Assembly (NCBI GenBank): GCA_965214525.1
Contig: OZ243959.1
Coordinates: forward strand, 1,116,001 to 1,180,000
Source of the DNA: Qipengyuania_B sp965214525
GTDB lineage: Bacteria; Pseudomonadota; Alphaproteobacteria; Sphingomonadales; Sphingomonadaceae
DNA length: 64,000 bases
Direction: 5' to 3'
Shown one piece after another: positions 7,634 through 16,236 of the stretch (positions within the stretch are counted from its first letter, which is position 1; the number at the start of each line of letters is the position of its first letter). The notes under the pieces were generated by a model. That model had not been told where the DNA came from. It saw only the letters and a program-made list of their open reading frames with translations, and searched no databases. Both the position numbers and the translations under genes were made by a program.

Positions 7634-9433
7634 ATGGCACAACCCCCGATCCTTTCCTGGGAGCGCCTCGGCCTGCAACAGGGCGGACGCTGGCTGTTTG
7701 ACGATCTCGATCTGCATATCGGGCCGCGCGATCGGCTTGCCCTGATCGGGCGCAATGGCGTGGGCAAGACGACGCTGTTCAAGCTGATCGACGACCGGAT
7801 CGAAGCCGACCGGGGGGAACGCAAGGTGAAACCGGGTACGCGTATCGTGCTGCTGGAGCAGGAGCCGGACTTCGCTACTTACAAGACGTTGATGGACTTC
7901 GCCTTGGCGGGCAAGCACCCCCCGGCGGAGCACGAAGTGAACGCCATCGCGGGACAACTCGGCATCGACATGAGCACCATCGCTGCGGAGGCAAGCGGTG
8001 GCGAACGCCGGCGCGCGGCTATCGCGCGGGCACTCGCGCAGGACCCCGACCTGCTGTTGATGGATGAGCCGACCAACCATCTGGACCTTGCCGCGATCGA
8101 ATGGCTGGAGGATTGGCTTTCGCGTTACACCGGCGCGTTTCTCGCCATCAGCCATGACCGCACGTTCTTGAAACGCCTGACCCGCGCAACCCTGTGGCTG
8201 GATCGGGGAGGCATGAAGCGCAAGGAAGTCGGGTTCGGCGGTTACGAGGCGTGGGAGGAGCAGGTCTACGCCGAGGAGGCAAGAGCGGCGGAAAAGCTGG
8301 ACGCCAAGCTCAAGCTGGAGGCACACTGGCTGGAACGCGGCGTCACCGCCCGGCGCAAGCGCAACCAGGGCCGCTTGGAGAAGCTGTGGCAGATGCGCGC
8401 GCAACGCGCCGCGATGATCTCCGGCGCGGGAGTTGCGAAGTTGCAACTGACGAGCGACGACGAGTTCAAGTCCAAGTCGGTCATCGTGGCCGAGGGAATT
8501 GGAAAGTCCTATGAAGGGCGCACCATCATCAAACCCTTCGACCTGCGCATTCAACGGGGCGACCGGATCGGCATTGTCGGAGCGAACGGGGCGGGCAAGA
8601 CAACGCTTCTCAGAATGCTTACCGGGGAGCTTTCCCCCGATACCGGAAAGGTCACGATGGCGAACAGCTTATCGGGCGTGATGATCGACCAGCAGCGCCG
8701 CTTGCTGTCCGCCGACAAGACTGTTCGCGATGTGCTGGCCGAAGGCGGCGATTGGATCGACGTACGCGGCAACCGCAAGCACGTGCAGGCCTATTTGAAG
8801 GATTTCCTGTTCGATCCGCGGCTAGTCGATACCAAAGTCGCCATCCTGTCTGGCGGAGAACGCTCCCGTCTGCTGCTGGCGCGTGAGTTCGCGCGCGTTT
8901 CCAACCTTCTGGTGCTGGACGAGCCGACGAACGATCTCGACCTGGAAACGCTCGATCTGCTGCAAGAGGTGATCGCCGATTATGACGGCACCGTGCTCAT
9001 CGTCAGTCACGATCGTGACTTTCTCGACCGCACGGTGACGGTAACGCTCGGCCTCGACGGCAGCGGTACGGTGGACATCGTGGCCGGCGGATACGAGGAT
9101 TGGCAGGCGAAGCGCGTTGAGCGGGTCGAGAGGGCAGCGTCGAAAACTGCCGATCGTGCTAATGTAGCAGTGCCAAAGCCCCAACCCCCCTCGCCTTCCG
9201 TCAAGCTGTCCTACAAGGATCAACGCGATTACGAGCGGCTGCCGGACCGGATCGAGGAACTGGCCGGCGCCATTGCCAAGGGCGAGCTTATCCTCGCCGA
9301 TGCCGATTTGTTCACCGCCGATCCGCAGCGTTTTGCCAATATCAGCAAAGGGTTGGAGAACGCGCGCGCAGAGAAAGAGGCTGCGGAAGAACGCTGGTTG
9401 ATGCTGGCGGAACAGGCCGAAGCAGCGGCATGA
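7634..9433 (+). CDS. ABC-F family ATP-binding protein, Uup-like
   Basis: A 599-residue soluble protein with two ABC ATPase domains and no membrane segments. Domain 1 has Walker A GRNGVGKTTL, signature SGGERRRAAIARAL and Walker B LLLMDEPTNHLD. Domain 2 has GANGAGKTTL, SGGERSRLLLAREF and LVLDEPTNDLD. The linker between them is charged and helical, and a C-terminal coiled-coil-like extension (about 510-599) resembles that of Uup. ABC-F proteins act on the ribosome; Uup also affects DNA repair and precise transposon excision. It overlaps the following glycosylase gene by 4 bases (ATGA), so the two are translationally coupled. Confidence 0.92.
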   Translation: MAQPPILSWERLGLQQGGRWLFDDLDLHIGPRDRLALIGRNGVGKTTLFKLIDDRIEADRGERKVKPGTRIVLLEQEPDFATYKTLMDFALAGKHPPAEHEVNAIAGQLGIDMSTIAAEASGGERRRAAIARALAQDPDLLLMDEPTNHLDLAAIEWLEDWLSRYTGAFLAISHDRTFLKRLTRATLWLDRGGMKRKEVGFGGYEAWEEQVYAEEARAAEKLDAKLKLEAHWLERGVTARRKRNQGRLEKLWQMRAQRAAMISGAGVAKLQLTSDDEFKSKSVIVAEGIGKSYEGRTIIKPFDLRIQRGDRIGIVGANGAGKTTLLRMLTGELSPDTGKVTMANSLSGVMIDQQRRLLSADKTVRDVLAEGGDWIDVRGNRKHVQAYLKDFLFDPRLVDTKVAILSGGERSRLLLAREFARVSNLLVLDEPTNDLDLETLDLLQEVIADYDGTVLIVSHDRDFLDRTVTVTLGLDGSGTVDIVAGGYEDWQAKRVERVERAASKTADRANVAVPKPQPPSPSVKLSYKDQRDYERLPDRIEELAGAIAKGELILADADLFTADPQRFANISKGLENARAEKEAAEERWLMLAEQAEAAA

Positions 9434-10005
9434 AACACGGGGCGCTTGCCCGTGACATTGCTGGGTGCACCGCCTGTGCCGCCCACCTGCCGAACGGGGT
9501 GCGTCCGGTGGTGCAGTTCTCGGCGTCTGCGCGTTTGCTCATCATCGGGCAGGCGCCCGGATCGAAAGTGCACCAGACCGGCATTCCGTGGGACGATGCC
9601 AGCGGCGACCGGCTGCGGGCTTGGACCGGGCTGGACAAGGCTCAGATGTACGATGCCAACCGGGTTGCGCTCGTCCCGATGGGATTTTGCTATCCTGGCA
9701 AGGCCAGCGGCGGGGACAAGCCCCCCCGCCCAGAATGCGCGCCCTTGTGGCACCGGCGCGTGCTCGCGGCCTTACCGCAGGACCGGCTGACGCTGCTGGT
9801 CGGGATGCATGCGCAAAGATACTACCTGTCTCACACCCGAAGCTGGTCGCTGGTGGAGCGCGTCAATCGCTTTGGCGAATTCGGCGCGTTCTTTCCGCTG
9901 CCCCATCCAGCGTGGCGTTCCACCCTGTTCATGCGCGAACATGCCTGGTTCGAGACGGACGTTCTTCCAGCGCTCCGTAGCAAGGTCTCCTTTTATATCG
10001 AATGA
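9430..10005 (+). CDS. Uracil-DNA glycosylase family protein
   Basis: A 191-residue member of the uracil-DNA glycosylase superfamily. The motif A region is LLIIGQAPGSKVHQTGIPWD, and a later LLVGMHAQRYYL corresponds to the conserved core strand and the following loop. Four cysteines, CTAC near the N-terminus and two in FCYPG...PPRPEC about 16 residues apart, are spaced like the [4Fe-4S] ligands of family 4/5 enzymes; cluster binding is inferred. It is coupled by ATGA to the upstream ABC-F gene. Substrate range (uracil or other damage) cannot be told from sequence. Confidence 0.85.
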   Translation: MKHGALARDIAGCTACAAHLPNGVRPVVQFSASARLLIIGQAPGSKVHQTGIPWDDASGDRLRAWTGLDKAQMYDANRVALVPMGFCYPGKASGGDKPPRPECAPLWHRRVLAALPQDRLTLLVGMHAQRYYLSHTRSWSLVERVNRFGEFGAFFPLPHPAWRSTLFMREHAWFETDVLPALRSKVSFYIE

Positions 10006-10044
10006 CGGCCCGGACGGCTCGCGCGAAGTAGCAGATGCGCAACG

Positions 10045-10524
10045 TCAGGACCGCGGAATACGGTAGAAATCTGCAAGCCTGTCGAGCGCAAGCTTCAACA
10101 CCAGCTTACCGCTGCGCACCGGCCATTCCATCGCCCGCTCCGCGTCGGGCAGGCTTTCGCCTGCGCATACGACGCGCCAAAGCACGTCGGCCAGACCATT
10201 GCCCGCTGCAGCCAGCGCCCCGTCGAAGCGTTGTTTCGCCGCAATCTGCCGTTCCGTTGGCGATAAGCCCATGTCCGGCCCGCCCTTGATCCGCACCAGA
10301 TCCCAACTCATCGTGATGGACGGGGCAAGCTGCGCTCGCTCGTAATCAGCCCGCAGGCGTTCGCCCGCATCGAACAGCCGATCGTCCAGATGCCCGCGCG
10401 AATGCAGCCACGATAGCGGCGATTCTGCAACGTTCACGGCGACGCTGCGCCGTTTGCGATTTGCGCTGCCTACACGCCGGGGCCCGGCCTGCGTCAACTC
10501 CCGTTCCACTAGCTCGCGTCGCAT
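10045..10524 (-). CDS. DUF6456 domain-containing protein
   Basis: A 159-residue protein that I assign to the DUF6456 family, found in alphaproteobacteria and of unknown function. The recognisable core is ESPLSWLHSRG, AGERLRADYERAQL, MSWDLVRI, and a helical C-terminal half (about residues 85-155) with a helix-turn-helix look (GLADVLWRVVCAGESLPDAE, then a Trp-containing helix). The start is the ATG preceded by AAAGGAAAGGTT, a good ribosome site. A longer frame to 10836 runs into the divergent regulator gene and was rejected. It is divergent from the XRE gene, with 94 bases between. Confidence 0.82.
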   Translation of the reverse strand: MRRELVERELTQAGPRRVGSANRKRRSVAVNVAESPLSWLHSRGHLDDRLFDAGERLRADYERAQLAPSITMSWDLVRIKGGPDMGLSPTERQIAAKQRFDGALAAAGNGLADVLWRVVCAGESLPDAERAMEWPVRSGKLVLKLALDRLADFYRIPRS

Positions 10525-10548
10525 AACCTTTCCTTTCTCTATCTCCTG

Positions 10549-10562
10549 TTGGCCCTTGCCAA
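10549..10562. promoter_or_regulatory. Palindrome in the divergent DUF6456/XRE promoter region
   Basis: A perfect 5-base inverted repeat, TTGGC-CCTT-GCCAA, lies in the 94-base gap between the two divergent genes, closer to the DUF6456 start. Its position fits an operator or an overlapping promoter element for autoregulation by the XRE-type protein. That role is inference; a 10-base palindrome can arise by chance. Confidence 0.3.
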
Positions 10563-10618
10563 GATCGGGTTCGTGTAGGAAAGTACAAAGCACCAGATGG
10601 GTTACATGAGACCGGCCT

Positions 10619-11191
10619 ATGATCAACCGTATTCGCGATATCCGCAAAGACAAGAATATGACGCTGGCCGATCTTGCCGAGGCGTGCGATCCGCCCACGA
10701 CCGCGCAGACGATCGGGCGGCTGGAAACGGGGATGCGCAATCTGTCGATCAAATGGATGGACCGGATCGCCGATGCCCTGGGCGTCGAACCGGAAATGCT
10801 GGTCCGATCGGAAAAAGCAAACCATCCGCAGGTCATCGCAAGGCTTACCGCAGGCGGCGCGGAAGCGCTCGAAGCCCCGCGCGATGCCCTGCTGGCAACC
10901 GATCTGGGCGGCGATGGGGTGTTGTCGGTGCTGATGGTGGAAGCGGGGATCGGCGAGTACCGCCCCGGCGATCAACTCTGGTTACGGCAGCTCGCGCCAG
11001 CGCAAGCGACACGGGCAATGAATCGTGACGTACTGGTGCCGCGCAAGGCCGGTCGCTTTGCCTTTGGTCGGCTGATTGACCGGCAGGCGGGGCGGATCGG
11101 CATTCTGCCCCCAGGGCTCGGCGAAAAGCAGATGGTGGTAGATGATCCGGCCTGGATCGGAGTTGCCGAAATGCTGGTACGAAGGTTGTAA
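10619..11191 (+). CDS. XRE-family helix-turn-helix transcriptional regulator
   Basis: A 190-residue regulator. The N-terminal HTH (about residues 2-60) has the typical lambda-repressor-like pattern: IRDIRKDKNMTLADLAEACD, then TIGRLETGMRNLSIKWMDRIADALGVEPEML. The remaining 120 residues form a beta-rich domain (VEAGIGEYRPGDQLWLRQL, DVLVPRKAGRFAFGRLID, GRIGILPPG) that resembles the LexA/S24-like sensor fold, but I see no Ser-Lys peptidase dyad. The start is the ATG of MINRIRD; its ribosome site is weak. It is divergent from the DUF6456 gene, a layout that suggests shared control. Confidence 0.87.
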   Translation: MINRIRDIRKDKNMTLADLAEACDPPTTAQTIGRLETGMRNLSIKWMDRIADALGVEPEMLVRSEKANHPQVIARLTAGGAEALEAPRDALLATDLGGDGVLSVLMVEAGIGEYRPGDQLWLRQLAPAQATRAMNRDVLVPRKAGRFAFGRLIDRQAGRIGILPPGLGEKQMVVDDPAWIGVAEMLVRRL

Positions 11192-11339
11192 GGCGCATCT
11201 GGTGTTTGCGCTAAGGTAAGTTCTCTGTGCGTGAGGATCGCTTTACCTGCATGTGCCAGGCACCGCGTCGCGCCGTGTGGGCAAGCGCCAATACGCTTGA
11301 GTTATCACAGGCGGCTTAGCAGCAGCAGCCGAAGGCATC

Positions 11340-12320
11340 CTACCCCTCCCCCCGGGCGATGCGGTTCTGCCGGTCGGCAACGCTTTCGGCAGGCACGAAG
11401 CTCGACGAATCGACGCCAAGCCATAGCAGCAGGGGCGCGGCCATGTAGATCGAACTGTAGGTTCCGACGAAGATGCCCAGCGTGATGGCGCCGGTCAGGC
11501 CCAGCAAGCTGGCTGGGCCGAAGATCAGCAGCGGCACCAGCGCGATCAGGAGCGTCAGCGACGTCATCACCGTGCGTGCCAGCGTCTCGTTGACCGACAG
11601 ATCGAGTAGTTCGGGCAGCGCCATCCGGCGGTATTTCTTCAGGTTCTCGCGTATCCGGTCATAGACCACGATGGTATCGTTCAGCGAATAGCCGATGATC
11701 GCCAGGATCGCGGCGATGATCTGCAAGCTGAACTCCAACTGGAACAGGGCGAACATACCCAGCGTCAACGACACATCGTGCAATAGCGCGAACAATGCGC
11801 CGACGCCGAACTGCCATTCGAACCGCACCCAGATATAGATCGCGACCGCCAGCATCGCAGCTAGCAGGGCATATATCGCGCGGTTGCGAAATTCGCCCGA
11901 TACCTTGCCTGATACCGAATCCACGCCATCGATGCGGATATCAGGATATTGGTCGCGCAGCGTCGAGGTGATCTCGCGGGTCATGCGGTCGGCGAAAGCC
12001 TTGTCGCCCTCGGCCTGCGGCGGCAGCTTTACCCGGATCGAAACCTGGTTGGCCTCGCCAAAGCGCTGGATCACCGGGTCGCCCACATTCGCAAGTGCGC
12101 CAACCGTTCGGCGAAGTTCCGCCACTGGTGCTTCTGCCTGGCCTTCCATCGTCACGCGGATTTCCTGTCCGCCGGCAAAGTCTACCCCGTAATTCAGCCC
12201 CTGGGTGAAGACCAGCGCCCAGCTGGCGAGCATCAGCAATATGCTGACGACGAAGAACGGCACGCGGAGGCGCAGAAAGGCGATATTGGTATCGTCGGGG
12301 ACGAGTTTGAGCAGGCGCAT
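11340..12320 (-). CDS. secF: Protein translocase subunit SecF
   Basis: A 326-residue inner-membrane protein of the SecDF complex, which uses the proton gradient to drive late steps of Sec export. TM1 near residues 20-40 is followed by LNYGVDFAGGQEIRV, a periplasmic domain, and five more TM segments with the RND-type signature AIIGYSLNDTIVVYDRIREN. The C-terminus has TYSSIYMAAPLLL. It lies 13 bases downstream of secD in the order yajC-secD-secF. The 148 bases between its stop and the XRE gene contain nothing I can assign. Confidence 0.96.
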   Translation of the reverse strand: MRLLKLVPDDTNIAFLRLRVPFFVVSILLMLASWALVFTQGLNYGVDFAGGQEIRVTMEGQAEAPVAELRRTVGALANVGDPVIQRFGEANQVSIRVKLPPQAEGDKAFADRMTREITSTLRDQYPDIRIDGVDSVSGKVSGEFRNRAIYALLAAMLAVAIYIWVRFEWQFGVGALFALLHDVSLTLGMFALFQLEFSLQIIAAILAIIGYSLNDTIVVYDRIRENLKKYRRMALPELLDLSVNETLARTVMTSLTLLIALVPLLIFGPASLLGLTGAITLGIFVGTYSSIYMAAPLLLWLGVDSSSFVPAESVADRQNRIARGEG

Positions 12321-12333
12321 CGGTTCGTCTCCC

Positions 12334-13932
12334 TCAGACGGTCAGATCTTGCGGACGCGTTTTGCGCAGCCAGCCCGCCACCCACATCCGGGTCAGCACG
12401 ACGGCGGTGAACACCGATGTGAACAACCCGATGATCAGCACGACCGCGAAACCCCGGATGGGGCCAGAGCCGAACAGGAACAGCAGCCCGCCGGCAATGA
12501 AATTCGTGACGTTGGCATCATAGATGGCGCGGCTCGCCTCCCGGTAACCGGTTTCCACCGCGGCGAAGACCTTGCGGCCGCGCTTGCGCTCTTCGCGGAT
12601 GCGTTCGTTGATCAATACGTTGGCATCGACCGCTGCGCCGATCGTGAGCACGAAGCCGGCGATGCCCGGAAGCGTCAGTGTAGTGTTCAACGCCGCCATG
12701 ATGCCAAGTATCATCGCCACATTGATGACGAGGGCCGCCGTCGCATACAGGCCGAACCGACCATAGGTCGCGATCATCAGAACGATAACGGCCAACGATC
12801 CGACGGACATCGCGATCAGCCCGCGCCGGATGGAATCGGCACCCAGGTCCGGTCCGACCGTCCGCTCTTCGACCACCGCGAGATCGACCGGCAACGCGCC
12901 AGATCGCAGGGAAATAGCCAACTGGTTCGCGCTATCGGTGGTAAAGCCGCCCGATATCTGCGCCGTGCCGCCCTGGATCGGCTCGTTGATATTCGGCGCG
13001 GATAGAACCTTGCCATCCAGAATGATGGCGAACGGACGGTTGACGTTTTCCGTCGTCAGCCGGGCGAAGCGCGCCGCGCCCTGCTGATCGAACTGAATGG
13101 TCACCACCGCCTCGTTGGTCTGTTGGTCGAAGGTCTGAGTCGCATTGACCAGATTGTCTCCTCGGATTCCTCCCAGCCGCCGCACCGCCAGCGTTTGTCC
13201 TCCGAATTGCGAGCCTTCCGCGTAGGGATAGATTTGGCTGCCGGGCGGAACGATACCCGCCTGAACGTCGGCAGGCAGGGCGTTCACATCGACGAGCTTG
13301 AATTCCAGCTTGGCGGTCTGGCCCAGCAGCGCCTTCAGCGCCTGCGGATCCTGCAGCCCCGGCACCTGCACCACGATGCGCGTATCGCCCTGGCGCAGGA
13401 TCGTCGGCTCGCGCGTGCCCAAGGCATCGATCCGCTTGCGAACCACTTCGACCGCGCTGTCCATGGCCTGGTTCACCGCCGTATCCACCCCTTCAGGTGT
13501 CGGCGACAGGACGAAGCGCGTTTCATCGACCACGCGCAAATCCCACTCGCGCGTCATTCCCGCCCCATCGATCACCGGCAGCAGCAGTTCGCGGGCACGG
13601 TCGACCTGTGACATATCCTCGACCATGAAGCTCAATTGCCCGCCTTGCGTCGAGACATCACCGATCCGGATTCGCGGGGAGGCATCGCGCATGATGGATC
13701 GCACGGTCTCCTCGACGTTTTCCAGCCGTTGCGCCGCTACCTGTGCAGGCGTAGCTTCCAGCAGGATGTGACTGCCGCCGGCAAGATCGAGCCCGAGATT
13801 TACGGTGGGGTCGGGTAGCGAGGCCGGCCAGTCCCGGCCTGTCAGCGAGAACACCGAGGGTAGCGCCGCGAGGCAGGCGACCAGCACAACGCCCCACAGC
13901 CACAGCTTCTTCCAGGTCGGGAATTCCAGCAT
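12334..13932 (-). CDS. secD: Protein translocase subunit SecD
   Basis: A 532-residue partner of SecF. It starts MLEFPTWKKLWLWG and has TM1 at about 10-28, then NLGLDLAGGSHILLEA, the large P1 periplasmic domain (about 60-350), and five TM segments from about 365. The conserved motifs are RSGALPVDLAVVEERTVGP, GIAGFVLTIGAAVDANVLI and ERIREERKRG. The length fits the shorter alphaproteobacterial SecD. It is second in the yajC-secD-secF operon, 20 bases after yajC. Confidence 0.96.
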   Translation of the reverse strand: MLEFPTWKKLWLWGVVLVACLAALPSVFSLTGRDWPASLPDPTVNLGLDLAGGSHILLEATPAQVAAQRLENVEETVRSIMRDASPRIRIGDVSTQGGQLSFMVEDMSQVDRARELLLPVIDGAGMTREWDLRVVDETRFVLSPTPEGVDTAVNQAMDSAVEVVRKRIDALGTREPTILRQGDTRIVVQVPGLQDPQALKALLGQTAKLEFKLVDVNALPADVQAGIVPPGSQIYPYAEGSQFGGQTLAVRRLGGIRGDNLVNATQTFDQQTNEAVVTIQFDQQGAARFARLTTENVNRPFAIILDGKVLSAPNINEPIQGGTAQISGGFTTDSANQLAISLRSGALPVDLAVVEERTVGPDLGADSIRRGLIAMSVGSLAVIVLMIATYGRFGLYATAALVINVAMILGIMAALNTTLTLPGIAGFVLTIGAAVDANVLINERIREERKRGRKVFAAVETGYREASRAIYDANVTNFIAGGLLFLFGSGPIRGFAVVLIIGLFTSVFTAVVLTRMWVAGWLRKTRPQDLTV

Positions 13933-13952
13933 CTGCGTCGTCCGGTCCGACG

Positions 13953-14276
13953 TCAGTCGTTCGCGGGCTTGGTGGCGTTGGGCGCTACCACGTCGCCGAT
14001 CGTGCTTTTCACCGCCTTCACGCGAACGCCCTGGGCAAGTTCGAGTTCGGCATATTGCTCGTCGACCTTGATGACCTTGGCGAGCAGTCCGCCAGCCGTC
14101 ACCACTTGATCGCCACGCTTCAAGCCTGCGACCTTGTCGGCATGGGCTTTCTGCTGCCGCATCTGCGGGCGGATTATCAAGAACCAGAATATGCCGATCA
14201 TGCCGACGATCGGCAGCCAGGTTATCCAGGCCGGCGGCGCTGCCGAGGCGGTCGCGGCGACGAGAAGATGGAACAT
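13953..14276 (-). CDS. yajC: Preprotein translocase subunit YajC
   Basis: A 107-residue single-pass membrane protein. The N-terminal hydrophobic segment ends in MIGIFWFLIIRPQMRQQKAH, the family hallmark, followed by the small soluble domain GLKRGDQVVTAGGLLAKV and VRVKAVKSTIGDVV. YajC associates with SecDF. It heads the yajC-secD-secF operon. The 217 bases upstream to the tRNA-Pro gene hold no gene I can support. Confidence 0.95.
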   Translation of the reverse strand: MFHLLVAATASAAPPAWITWLPIVGMIGIFWFLIIRPQMRQQKAHADKVAGLKRGDQVVTAGGLLAKVIKVDEQYAELELAQGVRVKAVKSTIGDVVAPNATKPAND

Positions 14277-14493
14277 CCAGGAACCCTATTCGAAATCGGA
14301 TGCCCGGCGCGCGGGCAGGCGGATTCCCGCTCGGGCAACAGCTGGTCGACCGCCGCCCGCACGGGGAAAGTGGCGCCGCCTAGCAGCAATGCCGGTCAAG
14401 GGCAATCGCCGTCGCCGCCAATCGCACCGGTCATGTGCGGCAGCGCTTGCCACGCCTTTCGCACCTGCTTATACGGTCGACCTTCCACCGGTT

Positions 14494-14570
14494 CGGGACG
14501 TAGCGCAGCCTGGTAGCGCATCACACTGGGGGTGTGGGGGTCGCTGGTTCGAATCCAGTCGTCCCGACCA
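14494..14570 (+). tRNA. tRNA-Pro (anticodon GGG)
   Basis: A 77-base cloverleaf with the acceptor CGGGACG pairing with CGTCCCG and an encoded CCA end. The D-arm GCGCAGCCTGGTAGCGC is characteristic of proline tRNAs. The anticodon stem TCACA/TGTGG closes loop CTGGGGG with anticodon GGG, and the T-arm is CTGGTTCGAATCCAG. It closely resembles the second tRNA-Pro at 21441. Confidence 0.95.
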
Positions 14571-14633
14571 GTGGTTTTCCTTGCGAATTGCCCTGTAAGA
14601 GGCCGAGACGGCGTTTGTCTCCGGTGCGGCGGC

Positions 14634-15077
14634 CTAGCCTGGACTGTCGGCCCCGGCACTGCCACCGCTATCGCCAGCGCCAAGTAGCAGGATCGCCGCG
14701 CCAACCCCGATCACTCCGCCAACGATCGTGAGATCGCGACCGGAACTGTCCCGTGCGGCAATCGTGGCATCACACGTTCGATCATACCAATCCAGCCAGT
14801 CGCTCCACGTATAGCGCCGATCGCCCGCCGGGGTGCGATAGGCCTTGCCGGCGAAACGCCATTGTGCCGGATCGCCACCGTCGCGCAGATAGGCGCGATA
14901 GGCCGGAGCGATCCGGTCGCAGGCCCAGCGTTCGGGTGGATCGAGCGCGAAGGGAGCGTCGGAGGGGATTGCCGGAGAAGTGTCGGTTGCCAGTTCCCCT
15001 GCCCGCTGCGCCGACGCAACACCCGCTAAGCCGCCCGCGGCGAGAGTCAGAGCTAGCAAAGGCTTGGCATAGCGCAT
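14634..15077 (-). CDS. Hypothetical exported protein with C-terminal hydrophobic segment
   Basis: A 147-residue protein of unknown function. It has a signal peptide (MRYAKPLLALTLAAG, cleavage near ASAQ), a middle domain rich in aromatic residues (PERWACDRIAPAYRAYLRDG, YTWSDWLDWYDRTCDA) with two cysteines that could pair, and a C-terminal Gly-rich hydrophobic stretch (TIVGGVIGVGAAILLLGAG) that looks like a membrane anchor or glycine zipper. I chose the ATG with GAGGG eight bases upstream over an in-frame TTG two codons earlier. Confidence 0.65.
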   Translation of the reverse strand: MRYAKPLLALTLAAGGLAGVASAQRAGELATDTSPAIPSDAPFALDPPERWACDRIAPAYRAYLRDGGDPAQWRFAGKAYRTPAGDRRYTWSDWLDWYDRTCDATIAARDSSGRDLTIVGGVIGVGAAILLLGAGDSGGSAGADSPG

Positions 15078-15209
15078 CGGCAATTCCCTCGTGTCGCGGC
15101 CGCATGTTTAACAGCCGTGGCTTATCCGCACAAGCGGACGAGCATCTTCTGCTTTCCTACATACACCCATATGGTTATACGGACCGAAATTTGATCGGAG
15201 GAATGGTTC

Positions 15210-15623
15210 ATGGCTTTGGTACAATCGCTGATCGGCCCGCTTGCATCGCTGATCGACAAGATCATACCCGACAAGGAAGCGCGCGCTCGAGCAAAGCTTG
15301 AACTGATCCGATTGGAAAGCGAGCAGGATCTGCGCGAAATCGATTCGCGCCTGTCCGCCATCGTTGCCGAGGCGCAATCGCGCGATCCCTGGACTAGCCG
15401 TGCTCGCCCAAGTTTCCTCTACGTGATGTACGCGATGATCCTGGCAGCTTTGCCGATGGGAGTGCTGGCTGCGTTCCAGCCGCAGATGGCGCTCGACATC
15501 GCCAACGGCATGAACGCGTATCTCCGCGGTCTGCCGGACGAATTGTATGCCCTGTTCGGCACCGGTTACCTGGGCTACACCGCCGCCCGTCAATGGGGTA
15601 AGGTCAAGGGCGTGAGCGATTGA
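15210..15623 (+). CDS. GTA-type 3TM holin family protein
   Basis: A 137-residue protein resembling the holins associated with gene transfer agents (GTA_holin_3TM family). The N-terminal half is amphipathic and charged (LASLIDKIIPDKEARARAKLELIRLESEQ). Then come SRARPSFLYVMYAMILAALP, a hydrophobic segment to about residue 92, and a C-terminal hydrophobic region (about 112-127, LFGTGYLGYTAARQWGK). A strong GGAGGA ribosome site precedes the ATG. Holins form membrane pores that release lytic enzymes. No capsid, terminase, tail or endolysin gene is nearby, so this is an orphan. Confidence 0.8.
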   Translation: MALVQSLIGPLASLIDKIIPDKEARARAKLELIRLESEQDLREIDSRLSAIVAEAQSRDPWTSRARPSFLYVMYAMILAALPMGVLAAFQPQMALDIANGMNAYLRGLPDELYALFGTGYLGYTAARQWGKVKGVSD

Positions 15624-15705
15624 TGCGGTGGCCTTATGCCATCATCGATCTGGGGTCATCATCCGTGCCGCTTCGCTGCGTGCGTGAACAATCAGGATAG
15701 CCACG

Positions 15706-16155
15706 ATGCCTATCGTCTTCGTCCTCAACGGTCCGAACCTCAACCTGCTTGGCCAGCGAGAGCCGGGGATTTATGGGTCGCGCACCCTGGAGGATATCCG
15801 CGCCATGCTCGAAAGCCGGGCTGCGCAATTGGGGGTCGCGGTCGATTTGCGCCAGTCCAACCACGAGGGCGATCTGATCGATTGGCTGCACGAGGCCGAT
15901 CGCGATCAGGCGACAGGCGTGTTGCTGAACGCTGGCGCTTACACCCATACCTCGATCGCGCTGCTCGATGCGATCAAGGCAATCTCGGTGCCGGTCATCG
16001 AGGTCCACCTATCCGACCCCCATGCGCGCGAGCCTTTTCGGCACCGCTCCTATGTCGGTATGGCGGCTGTAAAATGCGTGAAGGGGTTGGGGGCCGGCAG
16101 CTATATCGCCGCCCTGGAAACACTGATCGAGATGCAGCGCAGTTTGAAGGCATAG
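15706..16155 (+). CDS. aroQ: Type II 3-dehydroquinate dehydratase
   Basis: A 149-residue enzyme that dehydrates 3-dehydroquinate to 3-dehydroshikimate in the shikimate pathway, acting as a dodecamer in the cytoplasm. The N-terminal LNGPNLNLLGQREPGIYG carries the catalytic Arg and Tyr. The substrate loop is RQSNHEGDLIDWLHEA, followed by LLNAGAYTHTSIAL with the catalytic His, and PVIEVHLSDPHAREPFRH. Length is standard. It is followed 81 bases later by accB and accC, a common alphaproteobacterial order. Confidence 0.97.
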   Translation: MPIVFVLNGPNLNLLGQREPGIYGSRTLEDIRAMLESRAAQLGVAVDLRQSNHEGDLIDWLHEADRDQATGVLLNAGAYTHTSIALLDAIKAISVPVIEVHLSDPHAREPFRHRSYVGMAAVKCVKGLGAGSYIAALETLIEMQRSLKA

Positions 16156-16236
16156 ATGACAAAACCATGACTGCCCCTTGCCTCCCCTACACCCTTTGCG
16201 CATAGACGCCGCGCGACAGGCTGGAGCGAGGCGGGA

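Noticed and set aside
12205..13005. Plus-strand open frame of 266 codons opposite secD/secF
   Set aside because: Antisense to well-conserved secD and secF; His/Gln/Asp-rich shadow translation.
14277..14493. Possible gene fragment between yajC and tRNA-Pro
   Set aside because: Short open stretches exist on minus, but none has a start, ribosome site or recognisable family; left as intergenic.
15078..15705. Prophage or gene transfer agent cluster around the holin
   Set aside because: The neighbours are a hypothetical exported protein and aroQ; no structural phage gene, integrase or attachment site is visible.
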